Assembly: GCA_040220855.1 (NCBI GenBank)
Contig: JAVJVZ010000073.1
Coordinates: 58,686 to 122,685, forward strand
Origin: JACKNG01 sp040220855
Lineage (GTDB): Bacteria; Pseudomonadota; Gammaproteobacteria; Ga0077536
DNA length: 64,000 nt
Direction: 5' to 3'
Shown piece by piece: positions 22,433 through 31,709 of this stretch. Made by a program: the position numbers and the translations under genes. Positions within the stretch are counted from its first letter, which is position 1, and each line of letters opens with the position of its first letter. A model generated the notes under the pieces. That model was given only the letters and a program-made list of their open reading frames with translations, did not search any database and had not been told where the DNA came from.

Positions 22433-25033
22433 TCAGGCCGCCGCCTCCGCCGGCTGCAGGTCGGCAGCACGGCGCAACGCGTCGATCACCTGCACCGTGC
22501 GCGTCTCGTCGAGTTTCTGGCCGCGCTCGTCGGTGAGAAAGAAGACGTCGACCGCCTTCTCACCGAAGGTCGCGACGTTGGCGCCACGCAGGTCGACACC
22601 GGTCTCGGCGATCGCCGCTGCCAGGCTCGCCAGCAGCCCCTTGCGGTCGGCGGCGACCACCTCGATGGCGCTGACGTCGTGCGCCGCCGCGGCGTGCCGG
22701 CGCACCTCGACCGGCAAGGACTTCATGAGGATGTCGGGGTTGGCCGGCGGCTTGATCGGCGGCGGCTCTTCACCGCCGAGCACGCGCTCGAGGCGCTTGC
22801 ACAGGCGTTCGACCTGGCCGGCCTCGCTGACCGGGTTGTCGTTCGCATCGGTGACGTGGAACTCGTCGAGCACGCGGCCGTCGCGCAGCGCGTAGGCGTG
22901 CGCGGTGAGCACCTTGGTCGAGGCGTTGGCGAGTGTCGCGGTGAGCCGCGAGAAGAGCTTGGGGCGATCACGCCCCCACGCGAACACCTGGGTGTAGCCG
23001 GTCGCCTCGTTGACCACGAGGTGCGCGCCCGACTCGCGGTCGAGCAGCCGACACAGCGCGAGCAGGACACCGGGCGGAAACTGCAGGGTGATGGTCGTCG
23101 ACAGGATCTCGAGGGTTGCCCTGAGCGCCTTGCGTTCGCGCGCCTCGGCGAGCGACAGCACGCTCTGTTTGCGCGCCGCGGCACGCTCCGCCTGGTCCTC
23201 GCTGGACACCTGGCCGGTACGCAGGCAACCGTCGGTTGCATGGTAGAGCTGGGTGAAGAGATAGCCCTTCCAATCCGTCCAGGTGCCCGGGCCCACCGCG
23301 GTGACGTCGGCAACGGTGAGCAGGAACAGGTACACCAGCCGCTCACGATCGCCGACAAACCGCGCGAACTCCTCGATCACCAGCGGATCGGAGAGATCGT
23401 AGTGCTGCGCGGTCTTCGACAGGTTGAGGTGATACAGCACCAGCCAGGCGACCAGCTCGATATCGTCGCGCGAGAGTCCGAGGCGACGGCAGAAGCGCCG
23501 CGCGAGCTCCTCACCGACCTGCGAGTGGTCGCCGCCACGTCCCTTGGCGATGTCGTGGTAGAGCATCGCGATGTAGAGCAGCTCGGGGCGCTGCAGGCCG
23601 GCCATCAGGCGCGAGGCCAGCGGCAGGTCGACGAACTTCTTCTCTCCGACGCGCAGGTCGCGCAGGATGTCGATGGCGCGAATGGTATGCGCATCGACCG
23701 TGTAGTGATGGTAACGATCGAACTGGCCATGCCCGGTGATACGGCCGAAATCCGGGCAGAAGCGTCCGAGCACGCCGGTCTCGTGCATCTGGCTGAGCGC
23801 GGTGGTGACGTTGCGTGGCGAGCGCAGCACCTCGAGGAAGAGCGCGTTGGCGGGTTTCGACTGGCGTACTTTCGCGGTGATCAGCGCGGCGTGCTTGCGC
23901 ACCGTGCGCAGGGCACGGCTGTTGAGGTAGCGCTGGCTGCGCTGTGACTCGACGAAGATACGCATCACGTTCAGCGGATCGGCAGCGAACGCCGCCTCGT
24001 CCTCGATGCTGATCTCTTCGCGCTTGACCACCATGCCGCCGCCGAGGGGTACGCGCCGGCGCAGCCGCGGCGGCGGATTGACCTGCTCCTCGAAGTGCTG
24101 CAGGAAGATGTCGGACAGGTCGGCGATGGTGCGCACGTTCAGAAAGTAGTTCTTCAGAAACCGTTCGACCGCGCTGGTCCGGCCGCCGTCGCGATAGCGG
24201 AAACGCTGGGCGAGCTCGGGCTGGTACTCGAAACGTAGTTTGTCGTTCTCGCGCTTGGCCAGCAGGTGCAGACCGGTGCGCACGCGCCACAGGAAGTCGC
24301 GCCCGCGGGTGAAGCCATTGAACTCGGCCTCGTCCACCACGCCGCGTCCGACCAGTTCGCGGGCCGCCGGAACGCCGTACCACGCCATCGACAGCCAGAA
24401 GATGGTGCTCACGTCGCGCAGCGCGCCCTTGCCGTTCTTGCAGTCGGGCTCCATGCAGAACGCCGTGTCGCCATGCGCCTGGCGACGCGTCGCGCACTCG
24501 TCGAGCTTGGTGCGACAGAACTCGACGCGCTGACGTCGGCTCCAGTTGGCGGGGGCCGCACTCTTCTGCAGCCGTGCGTAGAGGTTTCCCGGCCCGCACA
24601 GCAAGCGTGATTCGAGCAGTGCGGTGCGTGCGTGGTGATCGGTGGCGGAGAAACGGCGCGTCTCGTCCGGCGTGCGCACGGCGTGCCCGAGGTGCGCACC
24701 GCTGTCCCAGACGATCTGCGCGAAACGCTGGATGGCCTCGTTCAGCGCGCGGTCCTTGTCGGCCGGAACGAGGAACTGCAGGTCCCAGTCGGACTGCGGA
24801 CACAGCTCCGCGCGACCGTAGCCACCCACGGCGACCAGGTCGACCACCTGCGCGTGGGGCCCGGCGACATCGCGCCAGAGGTCGCCGAGCAAGCCGTCGA
24901 CCGCGCCCGAAATGTACTTCACGATGGCACGGCCGCCCTGCGAGGCATCGAGCCGACCACGCGCGCCGTCGAGCATCGCCTCGCGGCGCTGCCGGGTGCG
25001 CTCGCGCAATTCGTTGTCAGTCACCGCGGTCAT
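22433..25033 (-). CDS. glnD: Bifunctional PII uridylyltransferase/uridylyl-removing enzyme
   Basis: The 866-residue protein is the nitrogen sensor that adds UMP to PII proteins when glutamine is low and removes it when glutamine is high. The nucleotidyltransferase motif is GGYGRAELCPQSDWDLQF (Gly70, Gly71, Asp82, Asp84). The HD domain for UMP removal has His493-Asp494 in MLYHDIAKGRGGDHS. Two ACT domains follow at about residues 690-770 and 795-866. Length is normal for the family. The gene stands alone, convergent with the PEP-CTERM gene and divergent from the GDSL hydrolase. It fits with the methylamine pathway in this window, which also cycles glutamine and glutamate. Confidence 0.96.
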   Translation of the reverse strand: MTAVTDNELRERTRQRREAMLDGARGRLDASQGGRAIVKYISGAVDGLLGDLWRDVAGPHAQVVDLVAVGGYGRAELCPQSDWDLQFLVPADKDRALNEAIQRFAQIVWDSGAHLGHAVRTPDETRRFSATDHHARTALLESRLLCGPGNLYARLQKSAAPANWSRRQRVEFCRTKLDECATRRQAHGDTAFCMEPDCKNGKGALRDVSTIFWLSMAWYGVPAARELVGRGVVDEAEFNGFTRGRDFLWRVRTGLHLLAKRENDKLRFEYQPELAQRFRYRDGGRTSAVERFLKNYFLNVRTIADLSDIFLQHFEEQVNPPPRLRRRVPLGGGMVVKREEISIEDEAAFAADPLNVMRIFVESQRSQRYLNSRALRTVRKHAALITAKVRQSKPANALFLEVLRSPRNVTTALSQMHETGVLGRFCPDFGRITGHGQFDRYHHYTVDAHTIRAIDILRDLRVGEKKFVDLPLASRLMAGLQRPELLYIAMLYHDIAKGRGGDHSQVGEELARRFCRRLGLSRDDIELVAWLVLYHLNLSKTAQHYDLSDPLVIEEFARFVGDRERLVYLFLLTVADVTAVGPGTWTDWKGYLFTQLYHATDGCLRTGQVSSEDQAERAAARKQSVLSLAEARERKALRATLEILSTTITLQFPPGVLLALCRLLDRESGAHLVVNEATGYTQVFAWGRDRPKLFSRLTATLANASTKVLTAHAYALRDGRVLDEFHVTDANDNPVSEAGQVERLCKRLERVLGGEEPPPIKPPANPDILMKSLPVEVRRHAAAAHDVSAIEVVAADRKGLLASLAAAIAETGVDLRGANVATFGEKAVDVFFLTDERGQKLDETRTVQVIDALRRAADLQPAEAAA

Positions 25034-25187
25034 CCTCCCGGGCTCCGGCCCACGTGAATTTGTGTGTCAGGAAGGGGCCGAAGCGACCCAGAGTTTACAC
25101 GAGGCCGCACGGGTGCATTGCCAAGCGCGCGCTGCTGCGTCAGCATCGGGGGCATTCGAGGGACACAAGGCATACAGGAGCTCCGCC

Positions 25188-26102
25188 ATGGTTTCATCTT
25201 CAGTCGCCCGCGCACACCGCGCGCTCACCCGGCTGGCCGCGGCGGCCGCGCTGTCACTTGCCATGGCAACGAATGTCCACGCGGCCCTTGCCTACTCGAA
25301 TATGTTCATTTTCGGCGACAGCCTGTCCGAGACCGGCAACTACCAGGCGCTCGGCGTCGGCGCACTCGCCTACCCGGGCGTGAGCGCGCCCGGCCGGCAT
25401 TCGAACGGGCCGGTGTGGGTGGAATACCTCGGCGCCCAACTCGGCATCGGGGTCGACGCCTGGCTGAGCGGTGGCAACAACTACGCCTGGGGCGGCGCCC
25501 GCACCGAGGGCCAGCCGGGTCCGTTCCCGCCCATCGACGTGGGCGTACAGGCGACAATCTTTCTGAACGAATATGAGAGCGGCGCCGATAGCGACGCGCT
25601 CTATGTCGTCTGGGGCGGCGGCAACGACGCCCGCGACGGCCTGGTCGCGAACACCGCCGACAATCTCGGCGAGATCATCGCCGCGCTCGCGAGCGTCGGC
25701 GCGCGCCATTTCCTCGTCCCCAACCTGCCCGATGTCGGACCGGACTTCGCGCAGGTGAACAGCGATCTCGTGCCGGTACTCGACAGCCTCGAGGCGACCC
25801 TGCCGATTTCGCTGACCCGCCTGGACGTGGCGAGCCTGTTCGCGGCCGTGATCGGCGATACCGTGCTCAACGGGGGTGGCGTTTACGGCTTCTCGAACGT
25901 GGTCGACCCGTGCTACGACGGCAGCTCGGTGTGCGCCACGCCGGACAGCTACCTGCTGTGGGACGAGATTCACCCCACCACGCGGATGCACGAAGTCATC
26001 GGCAACGCCGCGTTCGCGGCGCTGACGCCGGTGCCGGTGCCCGCCGCGGTATTCCTGCTGACCCCGTCCCTGCTCCTGCTAGGTCGACGCCGCGCCGCCT
26101 GA
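25188..26102 (+). CDS. GDSL/SGNH hydrolase with PEP-CTERM-like tail
   Basis: The 304-residue protein has a signal peptide (cleavage near VHAA, residue 33) and then block I of SGNH hydrolases, FGDSLSETGN with nucleophile Ser45. Later blocks are VVWGGGNDAR (block III, Gly/Asn-Asp) and DEIHPTTRMHE (Asp and His). It ends VPVPAAVFLLTPSLLLLGRR plus a short basic tail, a PEP-CTERM-like sorting signal. It should be an exported esterase or lipase, retained at the surface by exosortase processing. CAGGAG lies before the ATG at 25188, which is 154 bases from the divergent glnD start. Confidence 0.9.
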   Translation: MVSSSVARAHRALTRLAAAAALSLAMATNVHAALAYSNMFIFGDSLSETGNYQALGVGALAYPGVSAPGRHSNGPVWVEYLGAQLGIGVDAWLSGGNNYAWGGARTEGQPGPFPPIDVGVQATIFLNEYESGADSDALYVVWGGGNDARDGLVANTADNLGEIIAALASVGARHFLVPNLPDVGPDFAQVNSDLVPVLDSLEATLPISLTRLDVASLFAAVIGDTVLNGGGVYGFSNVVDPCYDGSSVCATPDSYLLWDEIHPTTRMHEVIGNAAFAALTPVPVPAAVFLLTPSLLLLGRRRAA

Positions 26103-26230
26103 GCGGTCGCGCGCGGTCAGCGCCGGCCGCTCCGCCCTGCCCCGCGGGCAACGGTGGCGGCCGGTGCCAAGCCGCGATCACGCCGCCGCCAGCGTCGCTC
26201 CTCGTCGCGGCGGCCGCCGGGCGCCGCCGC

Positions 26231-27022
26231 TCACCACTTGTTGCGCAGCTCACGCAACTTGAGGAAGACCGTCTTCTCGTCGGGCTGTTCGTCGAGGTCG
26301 GGGAAGGCCTCGCGCAGTCGCGCAATGACGCTCGGGCTGTGCAGGCGGAAGAAGGTGTTGATCTCCTTCTCGAGGGCGAGCGTGGTGACGAGCGGCGCGT
26401 TCGGGTCCTGTTCCTCGACTTCGCCGAGCAGACGTGCCGCGCGCGTGTTGTCCGGCTCGCGGTCGAGCGTGAAGCCGAGGTTGTTGGCGATATAGTCGTG
26501 GCCAGGGTAGATCAGCGTCTGCTCCGGTAGTGCCGCGAGCTGGCGCACGAAGGTGTCGTAGAGTTCGGCCGGGTGCCCGCCGTGGTGGCAGTTTCCGGCG
26601 CCGGCGTTGAACAGCGTGTCGCCGCAGAACAGCGCCGGCGTGTCGGTGTGCGAGCGCAGGCACACGTGGCTCATGGTGTGCCCGGGCGTATCGAGCGCTT
26701 CGAGTTCGACCGAGCGGCCGACCTTGATCACGTCGCCGGCGGAAAGACCGCGATCGATGCCCTCGATGGCATCCTTCGCGTTGGCGTGCGCAAGGAGCCT
26801 GGCGCCGGTCGCCGCGATCACTGCCGCATTGCCACCGGTATGGTCGAAGTGCTCGTGCGTATTGAGCACCTGGGTAATCGTCCAGCCGTTGTGGCGGGCG
26901 ACACCGAGGCACTTCTCGTGATCGAGCGGATCCACCGCGAGCGCCTCGCCGGTTTCCTCGCACACGATGAGATAGTTGAAATTGCGGTAGGCGTTACCGG
27001 TCCAGATCTGCTCGACGTGCAT
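26231..27022 (-). CDS. gloB: Hydroxyacylglutathione hydrolase-like metallo-beta-lactamase-fold protein
   Basis: The 263-residue protein has the binuclear metal motif Thr-His56-Glu-His58-Phe-Asp60-His61, a second His in LDTPGHTMSH, Asp in FCGDTLF and His in IYPGHDYI. The C-terminal helices (NTFFRLHSPSVIARLREAFP) are those of glyoxalase II. It would hydrolyse S-lactoylglutathione or related thioesters in the cytoplasm. The hydrolase gene on its right runs away from it (139-base divergent gap), and the GDSL gene converges on it. Confidence 0.9.
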   Translation of the reverse strand: MHVEQIWTGNAYRNFNYLIVCEETGEALAVDPLDHEKCLGVARHNGWTITQVLNTHEHFDHTGGNAAVIAATGARLLAHANAKDAIEGIDRGLSAGDVIKVGRSVELEALDTPGHTMSHVCLRSHTDTPALFCGDTLFNAGAGNCHHGGHPAELYDTFVRQLAALPEQTLIYPGHDYIANNLGFTLDREPDNTRAARLLGEVEEQDPNAPLVTTLALEKEINTFFRLHSPSVIARLREAFPDLDEQPDEKTVFLKLRELRNKW

Positions 27023-27101
27023 TTCCTCTCTCCTCGCGACGTGCCGGTCGGATGGCGGGCGCTCAGGCTATCACGTCGCCAGACACACACAAGGCGGCGG
27101 C

Positions 27102-27129
27102 TTGACCTGTGCTCGCCAGCCCCGACAAT
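27102..27129 (+). promoter_or_regulatory. Putative sigma70 promoter for the alpha/beta hydrolase gene
   Basis: TTGACC (27102-27107) and GACAAT (27124-27129) are 16 bases apart and 32 bases before the ATG at 27162. The -35 matches five of six consensus bases. Confidence 0.45.
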
Positions 27130-27161
27130 GCAGGGTGTATCGCGCGACACGAGGAGTCTTC

Positions 27162-28112
27162 ATGAGCGCTGGTGAACGCCTGCCCGGAACCCCCGATCCC
27201 ATGCACCGCTGGCCCGGCTGGGGCGGCGTGACCATCGCCGGCGACAGCTGGGGCAACCCGGACGGTCCGCTGGTGTTGTTGCAGCATGGCGGGGGGCAGA
27301 CTCGCCATGCGTGGAAGAACGCGGGCGAGACACTCGGTGCAGCGGGCTACTTCGCCGTCGCCTTCGACGCGCGCGGGCACGGCGATTCCGACTGGGCACC
27401 CGACGGCGTGTACACGCAGGACTCGATGGTCGAAGACCTCAAATGCGTGGTGACCGCGCTCGGCGCGCGTCGCCCGGTGCTGGTCGGCGCCTCCATGGGC
27501 GGCGGTACCAGCCTGGTCGCGGTCGGTGAAGATCATGTCGACGCCACCGCGCTCGTGATGGTCGACATCGCGCCGCGCATCGAGCCCGCCGGCGTCGCCC
27601 GCATCGGCGCATTCATGAACCAGAAGCCGGACGGCTTCGACTCGCTGGAGGAAGTCGCCGACGCCATCGCCGCCTACCAGCCGCACCGCAAGCGTCCAAG
27701 CGATCTCTCGGGCCTGGCCAAGAACCTGCGCCGCGCACCCAACGGCAAGTACCGCTGGCACTGGGACCCTCGCTACATGCAGTTACGGCGCGACATCGAC
27801 AAGCGCACCGAGCGGCTGGTCAGCTGCGCACGCAACCTGCCGCTGCCTACGCTGCTGGTACGCGGCGGTCTGTCCGACATCCTCAGCGAGGAAGGCGCGC
27901 AGCACTTCCTGTCGCTGTGCCCGCACGCCGAGTACGTCAACATCACGGGCGCCGCGCACATGGTCGCGGGCGACCGCAACGACATCTTCGCCGACGCGGT
28001 GATCGAGTTCCTCGCGCGCACGGTGCCGATCGACGGTGCCCCGGTACACGCGCCCCACGCGCCGCACCCGCGTCACGACGACAACGCCGGGGACACCATC
28101 GACGTGCCGTGA
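27162..28112 (+). CDS. Alpha/beta hydrolase
   Basis: The 316-residue protein has the oxyanion-hole segment LLQHGGGQTRHAW, the nucleophile elbow VGASMGGG (Ser111), a likely acid in RGGLSDIL and the catalytic His in GAAHMVAGD. FDARGHGDSDWAPDG is typical of the epoxide-hydrolase/peroxidase branch. The substrate is unknown. The tail after residue 290 is His/Pro-rich and probably disordered. GAGGAG precedes the start. It is convergent with the pqi operon and transcribed alone. Confidence 0.9.
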   Translation: MSAGERLPGTPDPMHRWPGWGGVTIAGDSWGNPDGPLVLLQHGGGQTRHAWKNAGETLGAAGYFAVAFDARGHGDSDWAPDGVYTQDSMVEDLKCVVTALGARRPVLVGASMGGGTSLVAVGEDHVDATALVMVDIAPRIEPAGVARIGAFMNQKPDGFDSLEEVADAIAAYQPHRKRPSDLSGLAKNLRRAPNGKYRWHWDPRYMQLRRDIDKRTERLVSCARNLPLPTLLVRGGLSDILSEEGAQHFLSLCPHAEYVNITGAAHMVAGDRNDIFADAVIEFLARTVPIDGAPVHAPHAPHPRHDDNAGDTIDVP

Positions 28113-28131
28113 GCGGCCGCCCGCGAGCGTC

Positions 28132-28749
28132 TCAGCGGGGCAGCTCGACCAGCGTCTCGGCGATGCGCCGGGCGAGTTGCCCGACCAGGATGGCCTCGGC
28201 CGCGACCAGCGCGCCGGGGTCGTCCCCGGTCACCGGCTCGACCAGCTCCGTACGCGCCTCCGGCCAGGCCAGGGTAGCGCCATCGGCGCCGAGCACGCGC
28301 CAGCTCGCGACGAGCGCGGCCTGCCCGCCCGGCCGGCCGTCGAGGCGGCGTACTTCCACCGCGACGCGATAGGCGAACGGTGCCGGCTGCGCGCTCGGGA
28401 AGGCAACTGTTCGCGTCCCGGGCAGCAGCTGCTCGAGCGCGGCGCGCAGCACGTCGGCGACGTTCGCGCCGAGCGGCATCGCCCAGCGCGCGCGGCCGAG
28501 GAGTTCGACCTCGCCGGCAGCCGCCCGTATGACCAGGCGCGGCTGGTCGAGATACTCGGCGACCGTCACCGGGCCGACTGCGAGTTCCAGGGGGGCGCTC
28601 TCGGCGAGCGGTGTGAGTGGCGCCGGCGCCTCGAGCAGAAAGTACTGCGGCGGCGGCGTGCCGCCGCCCGGGGTGCTGCACCCACCCAGCCACAGCGCGA
28701 CCGCCGCGAGCACCCAGCGTGCGCCACTCGCCCGCCTATTCATCGTCAT
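28132..28749 (-). CDS. pqiC: PqiC-like outer-membrane lipoprotein
   Basis: The 205-residue protein has a lipoprotein signal with lipobox Leu-Gly-Gly-Cys (about residue 24) and then the ABC-transport auxiliary lipoprotein fold (YFLLEAPAPL, VGPVTVAEYLDQPRLV). PqiC sits in the outer membrane and receives the tip of the PqiB tube. The ATG at 28749 overlaps the end of pqiB by 14 bases; a second ATG six bases later (28743) is also possible. It is the last gene of a four-gene pqi operon. Confidence 0.9.
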   Translation of the reverse strand: MTMNRRASGARWVLAAVALWLGGCSTPGGGTPPPQYFLLEAPAPLTPLAESAPLELAVGPVTVAEYLDQPRLVIRAAAGEVELLGRARWAMPLGANVADVLRAALEQLLPGTRTVAFPSAQPAPFAYRVAVEVRRLDGRPGGQAALVASWRVLGADGATLAWPEARTELVEPVTGDDPGALVAAEAILVGQLARRIAETLVELPR

Positions 28750-30364
28750 CCTCCCGTCCCCAGATCACCGATTCCGGCTGGCGCTCGATGGCATCGCCGA
28801 GCTGGCGCAGTGAACGCGCCATGGCATCGAGCTGGCGCAAGGTCTCGTGCAGGCGCAGCTGCAACGGCGAGCCCGATTCGAGCGTGCCGAGCGTGGCGCC
28901 GAGCTGTTCGCCGAGCGGCTCGATGACATCGCCGACGCGTGTCGCCGCGGCCTCCACCGCGGCCAGCGAGGCGCTCGCACGTGCCGGTACCCCGGCTTCG
29001 CGCATCTGTGCGAGCAGCGCTTCGAGCTCGCCGAGCGCACGCGCTGCGCGCACCCCGATGTCCTCCAGCGGGAAACGCCGCAGCTTGTCGAGCAGTGCGC
29101 TGACGTTACCCTTGAACTCACCGAACTCGGTCGGCAGGGTCGGCAGCTGCGGCAGCTCGCGCGAACCGGTCACGAACACCGCTTCGCTGTCCGGCGCGAC
29201 AGTGAGGTCGACATACAGCGTGCCGGTGAGGAGATTGCCGCTCTGCAGGCGCGCGCGCAGGCCGCGCTCGACGAGGTCGTCGAGCAGCGCGCGCGCGTCG
29301 CCGCCGTGCGCCCCGGCCAGGGCCTCGAGGCGCTGCGGATGCAGCGTGATCTCGACCGGGATGAACAGCTCGCGCCCACGCGCCTCGAGCTCGTGGCCGA
29401 TTTCGGTCACCTCGCCGAGCTTGATGCCGCGGAACTCGACCGGCGCGCCGGCGGCGAGACCGCGCACCGACTCGTCGAAGTAGAGCACGTAGCGCACGCG
29501 CTCGGTGAATCCGGCCTCGGCCACCGCCGCGCGCGATTTGAACAGCTCGAAGCTCGCTCCCGCTGCGGCGGGCGGGGCACGCTTCTTGCCGCGCGGGGTG
29601 CCGAACTCGATGCCGCCGAGAACCAGCTGCTGCAGCGAGGGCATGCTGACATCGAGCCCTTCGGCACCGACGGCGACATCGATACCGCTGGCGAGCCAGA
29701 AGCGCGTACTCTCGCGCACCAGGGCCGCATAGGGCTCGCGCACGAAGACGTGCACGAGCACGCGGTCGGTGGCCGCGTCGAGTTCGTGACCGAGTGTCTC
29801 ACCGACCTCGACACCCTTGTAAGTCAGCGGCGAGCCGGTCTGCAGGGAACCGAGCTCGCGCGCCTCGAGAACGAACTCGCGTCCCGGCTTGTCGGAAGTG
29901 ACCAGCGGCGGCTCCTCCAGCCCGGTGAATTTCCTCGCCGGCTTGCCGGGCGCGGGGTCGACCTCGATGTAGGCGCCGGATACCAGCGTATTGAGACCGC
30001 TCACGCCACTCGTGCCGATGCGTGGGCGCACCACCCAGAAACGCGTCTGCCCGGTCAGGTGATCCTCGAAATCAGGGTTGATGCGCGCGGTGACCTCGAT
30101 CGCTCGCAGGTCCGGCGTGATGCGGACCGCCGCGACCTTGCCGACTTCGACCGCCTTGTAGCGCACGCTGGTGCGCCCGGCCTCGATACCGTCGCCGCGC
30201 GCGAAACGAATACTGACCTCGGTGCCGCGGGTGCTCCACGCCTGCCAGCCGAGCCACGCGCCAATCAGCGCGGCGACCAGCGGGATCACCCAGAACAGCG
30301 AGAGGCTGCGCGGCGGGGCGAGCTCTGCGAGCGGTATCTCGTCCTCGTGGCGCGCGTCACTCAT
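28736..30364 (-). CDS. pqiB: PqiB, MCE-domain periplasm-spanning protein
   Basis: The 542-residue protein begins with a cytoplasmic stretch and one membrane helix (SLFWVIPLVAALIGAWLGW). It continues with three MCE/MlaD domains (the first from FARGDGIEAGRTSVRYKAVEVG, the second near GSPLTYKGVEVGETLGHEL, the third near GAPVEFRGIKLGEVTEIGHEL) and a C-terminal helical region that forms a tube in the E. coli protein. It carries lipids between the inner and outer membranes. The ATG at 30364 overlaps the pqiA2 stop by eight bases; an ATG three codons earlier is an alternative. Confidence 0.94.
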   Translation of the reverse strand: MSDARHEDEIPLAELAPPRSLSLFWVIPLVAALIGAWLGWQAWSTRGTEVSIRFARGDGIEAGRTSVRYKAVEVGKVAAVRITPDLRAIEVTARINPDFEDHLTGQTRFWVVRPRIGTSGVSGLNTLVSGAYIEVDPAPGKPARKFTGLEEPPLVTSDKPGREFVLEARELGSLQTGSPLTYKGVEVGETLGHELDAATDRVLVHVFVREPYAALVRESTRFWLASGIDVAVGAEGLDVSMPSLQQLVLGGIEFGTPRGKKRAPPAAAGASFELFKSRAAVAEAGFTERVRYVLYFDESVRGLAAGAPVEFRGIKLGEVTEIGHELEARGRELFIPVEITLHPQRLEALAGAHGGDARALLDDLVERGLRARLQSGNLLTGTLYVDLTVAPDSEAVFVTGSRELPQLPTLPTEFGEFKGNVSALLDKLRRFPLEDIGVRAARALGELEALLAQMREAGVPARASASLAAVEAAATRVGDVIEPLGEQLGATLGTLESGSPLQLRLHETLRQLDAMARSLRQLGDAIERQPESVIWGREDDDE

Positions 30365-30995
30365 CGGCGGCATCCCACAACAGGCGCGGATCGAAGGTGG
30401 CGGCAGCGAGCATGGTGGTGATGACGACGACGCTGAAGAATCCCGCCCCGAGCCCCGGCGTGACGTTCGCTACCGCACCGAGGTGCACCAGGGCGACGAG
30501 GATGGAAATCATGAAGATGTCGATCATCGACCAGCGTCCGATCAGGTCGACGACATGGAACAGGCGCGCGCGCTCGCCGACGCGCCAGCGCCAGCGCGCG
30601 TGCACCGAGACCAGCAGCAGCGTCAGCGCGCCGATCTTCGCCACCGGCACCACGATACTGGCAAAGAACACCAGCGCCGCGATGGGCCATTGGCCGTCGT
30701 GCACGAGATGCACGATGCCACTCGCGATGGTGTCCGGCTGGCCGCGGCCGAGCCGGGTAACTGCCATGATCGGGTAGACATTGGCCGGGACATAACAGAT
30801 GACCGCCGTGAGCAGCAGCGCCCAGGTGCGTTGCAGGCTGTGCGGCAGGCGCAGGTGCAGCCGTGCCTGGCATACCGGGCAGTGCTGCGCGCGGTACACG
30901 TGCTGCAGGCGCACGGTCGCGTGGCAGGTGCGGCAGCTCGCATAGCCGGCAGCCGCACCGCTGGCATGCGCCGGTAGCGGCATCACGCCCCTCAT
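30357..30995 (-). CDS. pqiA2: PqiA, second half (separate gene)
   Basis: The 212-residue membrane protein has the zinc-ribbon-like start CRTCHATVRLQ and CPVCQARL, then four membrane spans with the PqiA motif VPANVYPIMAVTRLG and GRWSMIDIFMISILVALV. In E. coli PqiA both halves are one protein of about 417 residues; here they are two genes. It overlaps the first-half gene by four bases (ATGA). Confidence 0.92.
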   Translation of the reverse strand: MRGVMPLPAHASGAAAGYASCRTCHATVRLQHVYRAQHCPVCQARLHLRLPHSLQRTWALLLTAVICYVPANVYPIMAVTRLGRGQPDTIASGIVHLVHDGQWPIAALVFFASIVVPVAKIGALTLLLVSVHARWRWRVGERARLFHVVDLIGRWSMIDIFMISILVALVHLGAVANVTPGLGAGFFSVVVITTMLAAATFDPRLLWDAADE

Positions 30996-31594
30996 GCGAG
31001 CTCACGCAGGCGCGTCCACACGCCCGCCGCGTGGGTCGAGCTCCAGGCCGTGAGCAGGCTCATCGCGGCGAACGCGTACAGCGCCGGACCGACCACCACG
31101 TCGGCGAGATCGTCGAGCTTCACGAAGGCCACGAGCGCGCCCAGCAGGTAGACTTCGGTCATGCCCCAGGGCGCGAGCCTGACCGACCACAGCGTCCAGT
31201 TCCGCGCCGTCGCCCGGCGCGCGCCGCGCGCGATGAGCCAGCTGCGACCGAGCACGCTCGCCGCGTGCATGGCCGGCGCGACCACGGCGACCGCAAGCAC
31301 GACCACGGCGAGCTCGTAGCGACCCTCGAGCCAGAAGGCGATCACGCCATCCACCACCGTTGCCGCCTCGCGTACGCCATTCAGCTCGAGTACGAGTATC
31401 GGAAACGCATTGGCAATGACGAGCAGCACCAGCGTCGTCACCGCCCAGGCGGCGTCGCGTCCGAGATCGCTGCGTGGCGCGACATGCAACCGGGCACCGC
31501 AGCGCGCGCAGCGCACGTCGTGGCGACCGGGCGCCGACGGTACCCGCTGCAGCAGGTCGCAGTCGGGGCAGGTCTCGAGCTGGGTGGCGGCCAT
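30992..31594 (-). CDS. pqiA1: PqiA, first half (separate gene)
   Basis: The 200-residue membrane protein begins CPDCDLLQRV and CARCGARL, two Cys pairs of a zinc ribbon. Four spans follow with the PqiA motifs VIANAFPILVLELNG and APWGMTEVYLLGALVAFVKL. It is the first gene of the pqi operon (pqiA1-pqiA2-pqiB-pqiC). The ATG at 31594 is preferred to longer frames because the first zinc-ribbon Cys comes soon after it. A TAGCAT box lies about 25 bases upstream on the same strand, and no clear -35 was seen. Confidence 0.9.
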   Translation of the reverse strand: MAATQLETCPDCDLLQRVPSAPGRHDVRCARCGARLHVAPRSDLGRDAAWAVTTLVLLVIANAFPILVLELNGVREAATVVDGVIAFWLEGRYELAVVVLAVAVVAPAMHAASVLGRSWLIARGARRATARNWTLWSVRLAPWGMTEVYLLGALVAFVKLDDLADVVVGPALYAFAAMSLLTAWSSTHAAGVWTRLRELA

Positions 31595-31709
31595 GCATGG
31601 CCTCGCGGGCTGTCGGGCCGCGTATGCTACCGTTTCCGCTGCCGCGCGATCCACGCGGCAGTATGCCGGCCATCAGGCGCCGGCAGTGCTTACGAGGGGA
31701 GATACCGGT

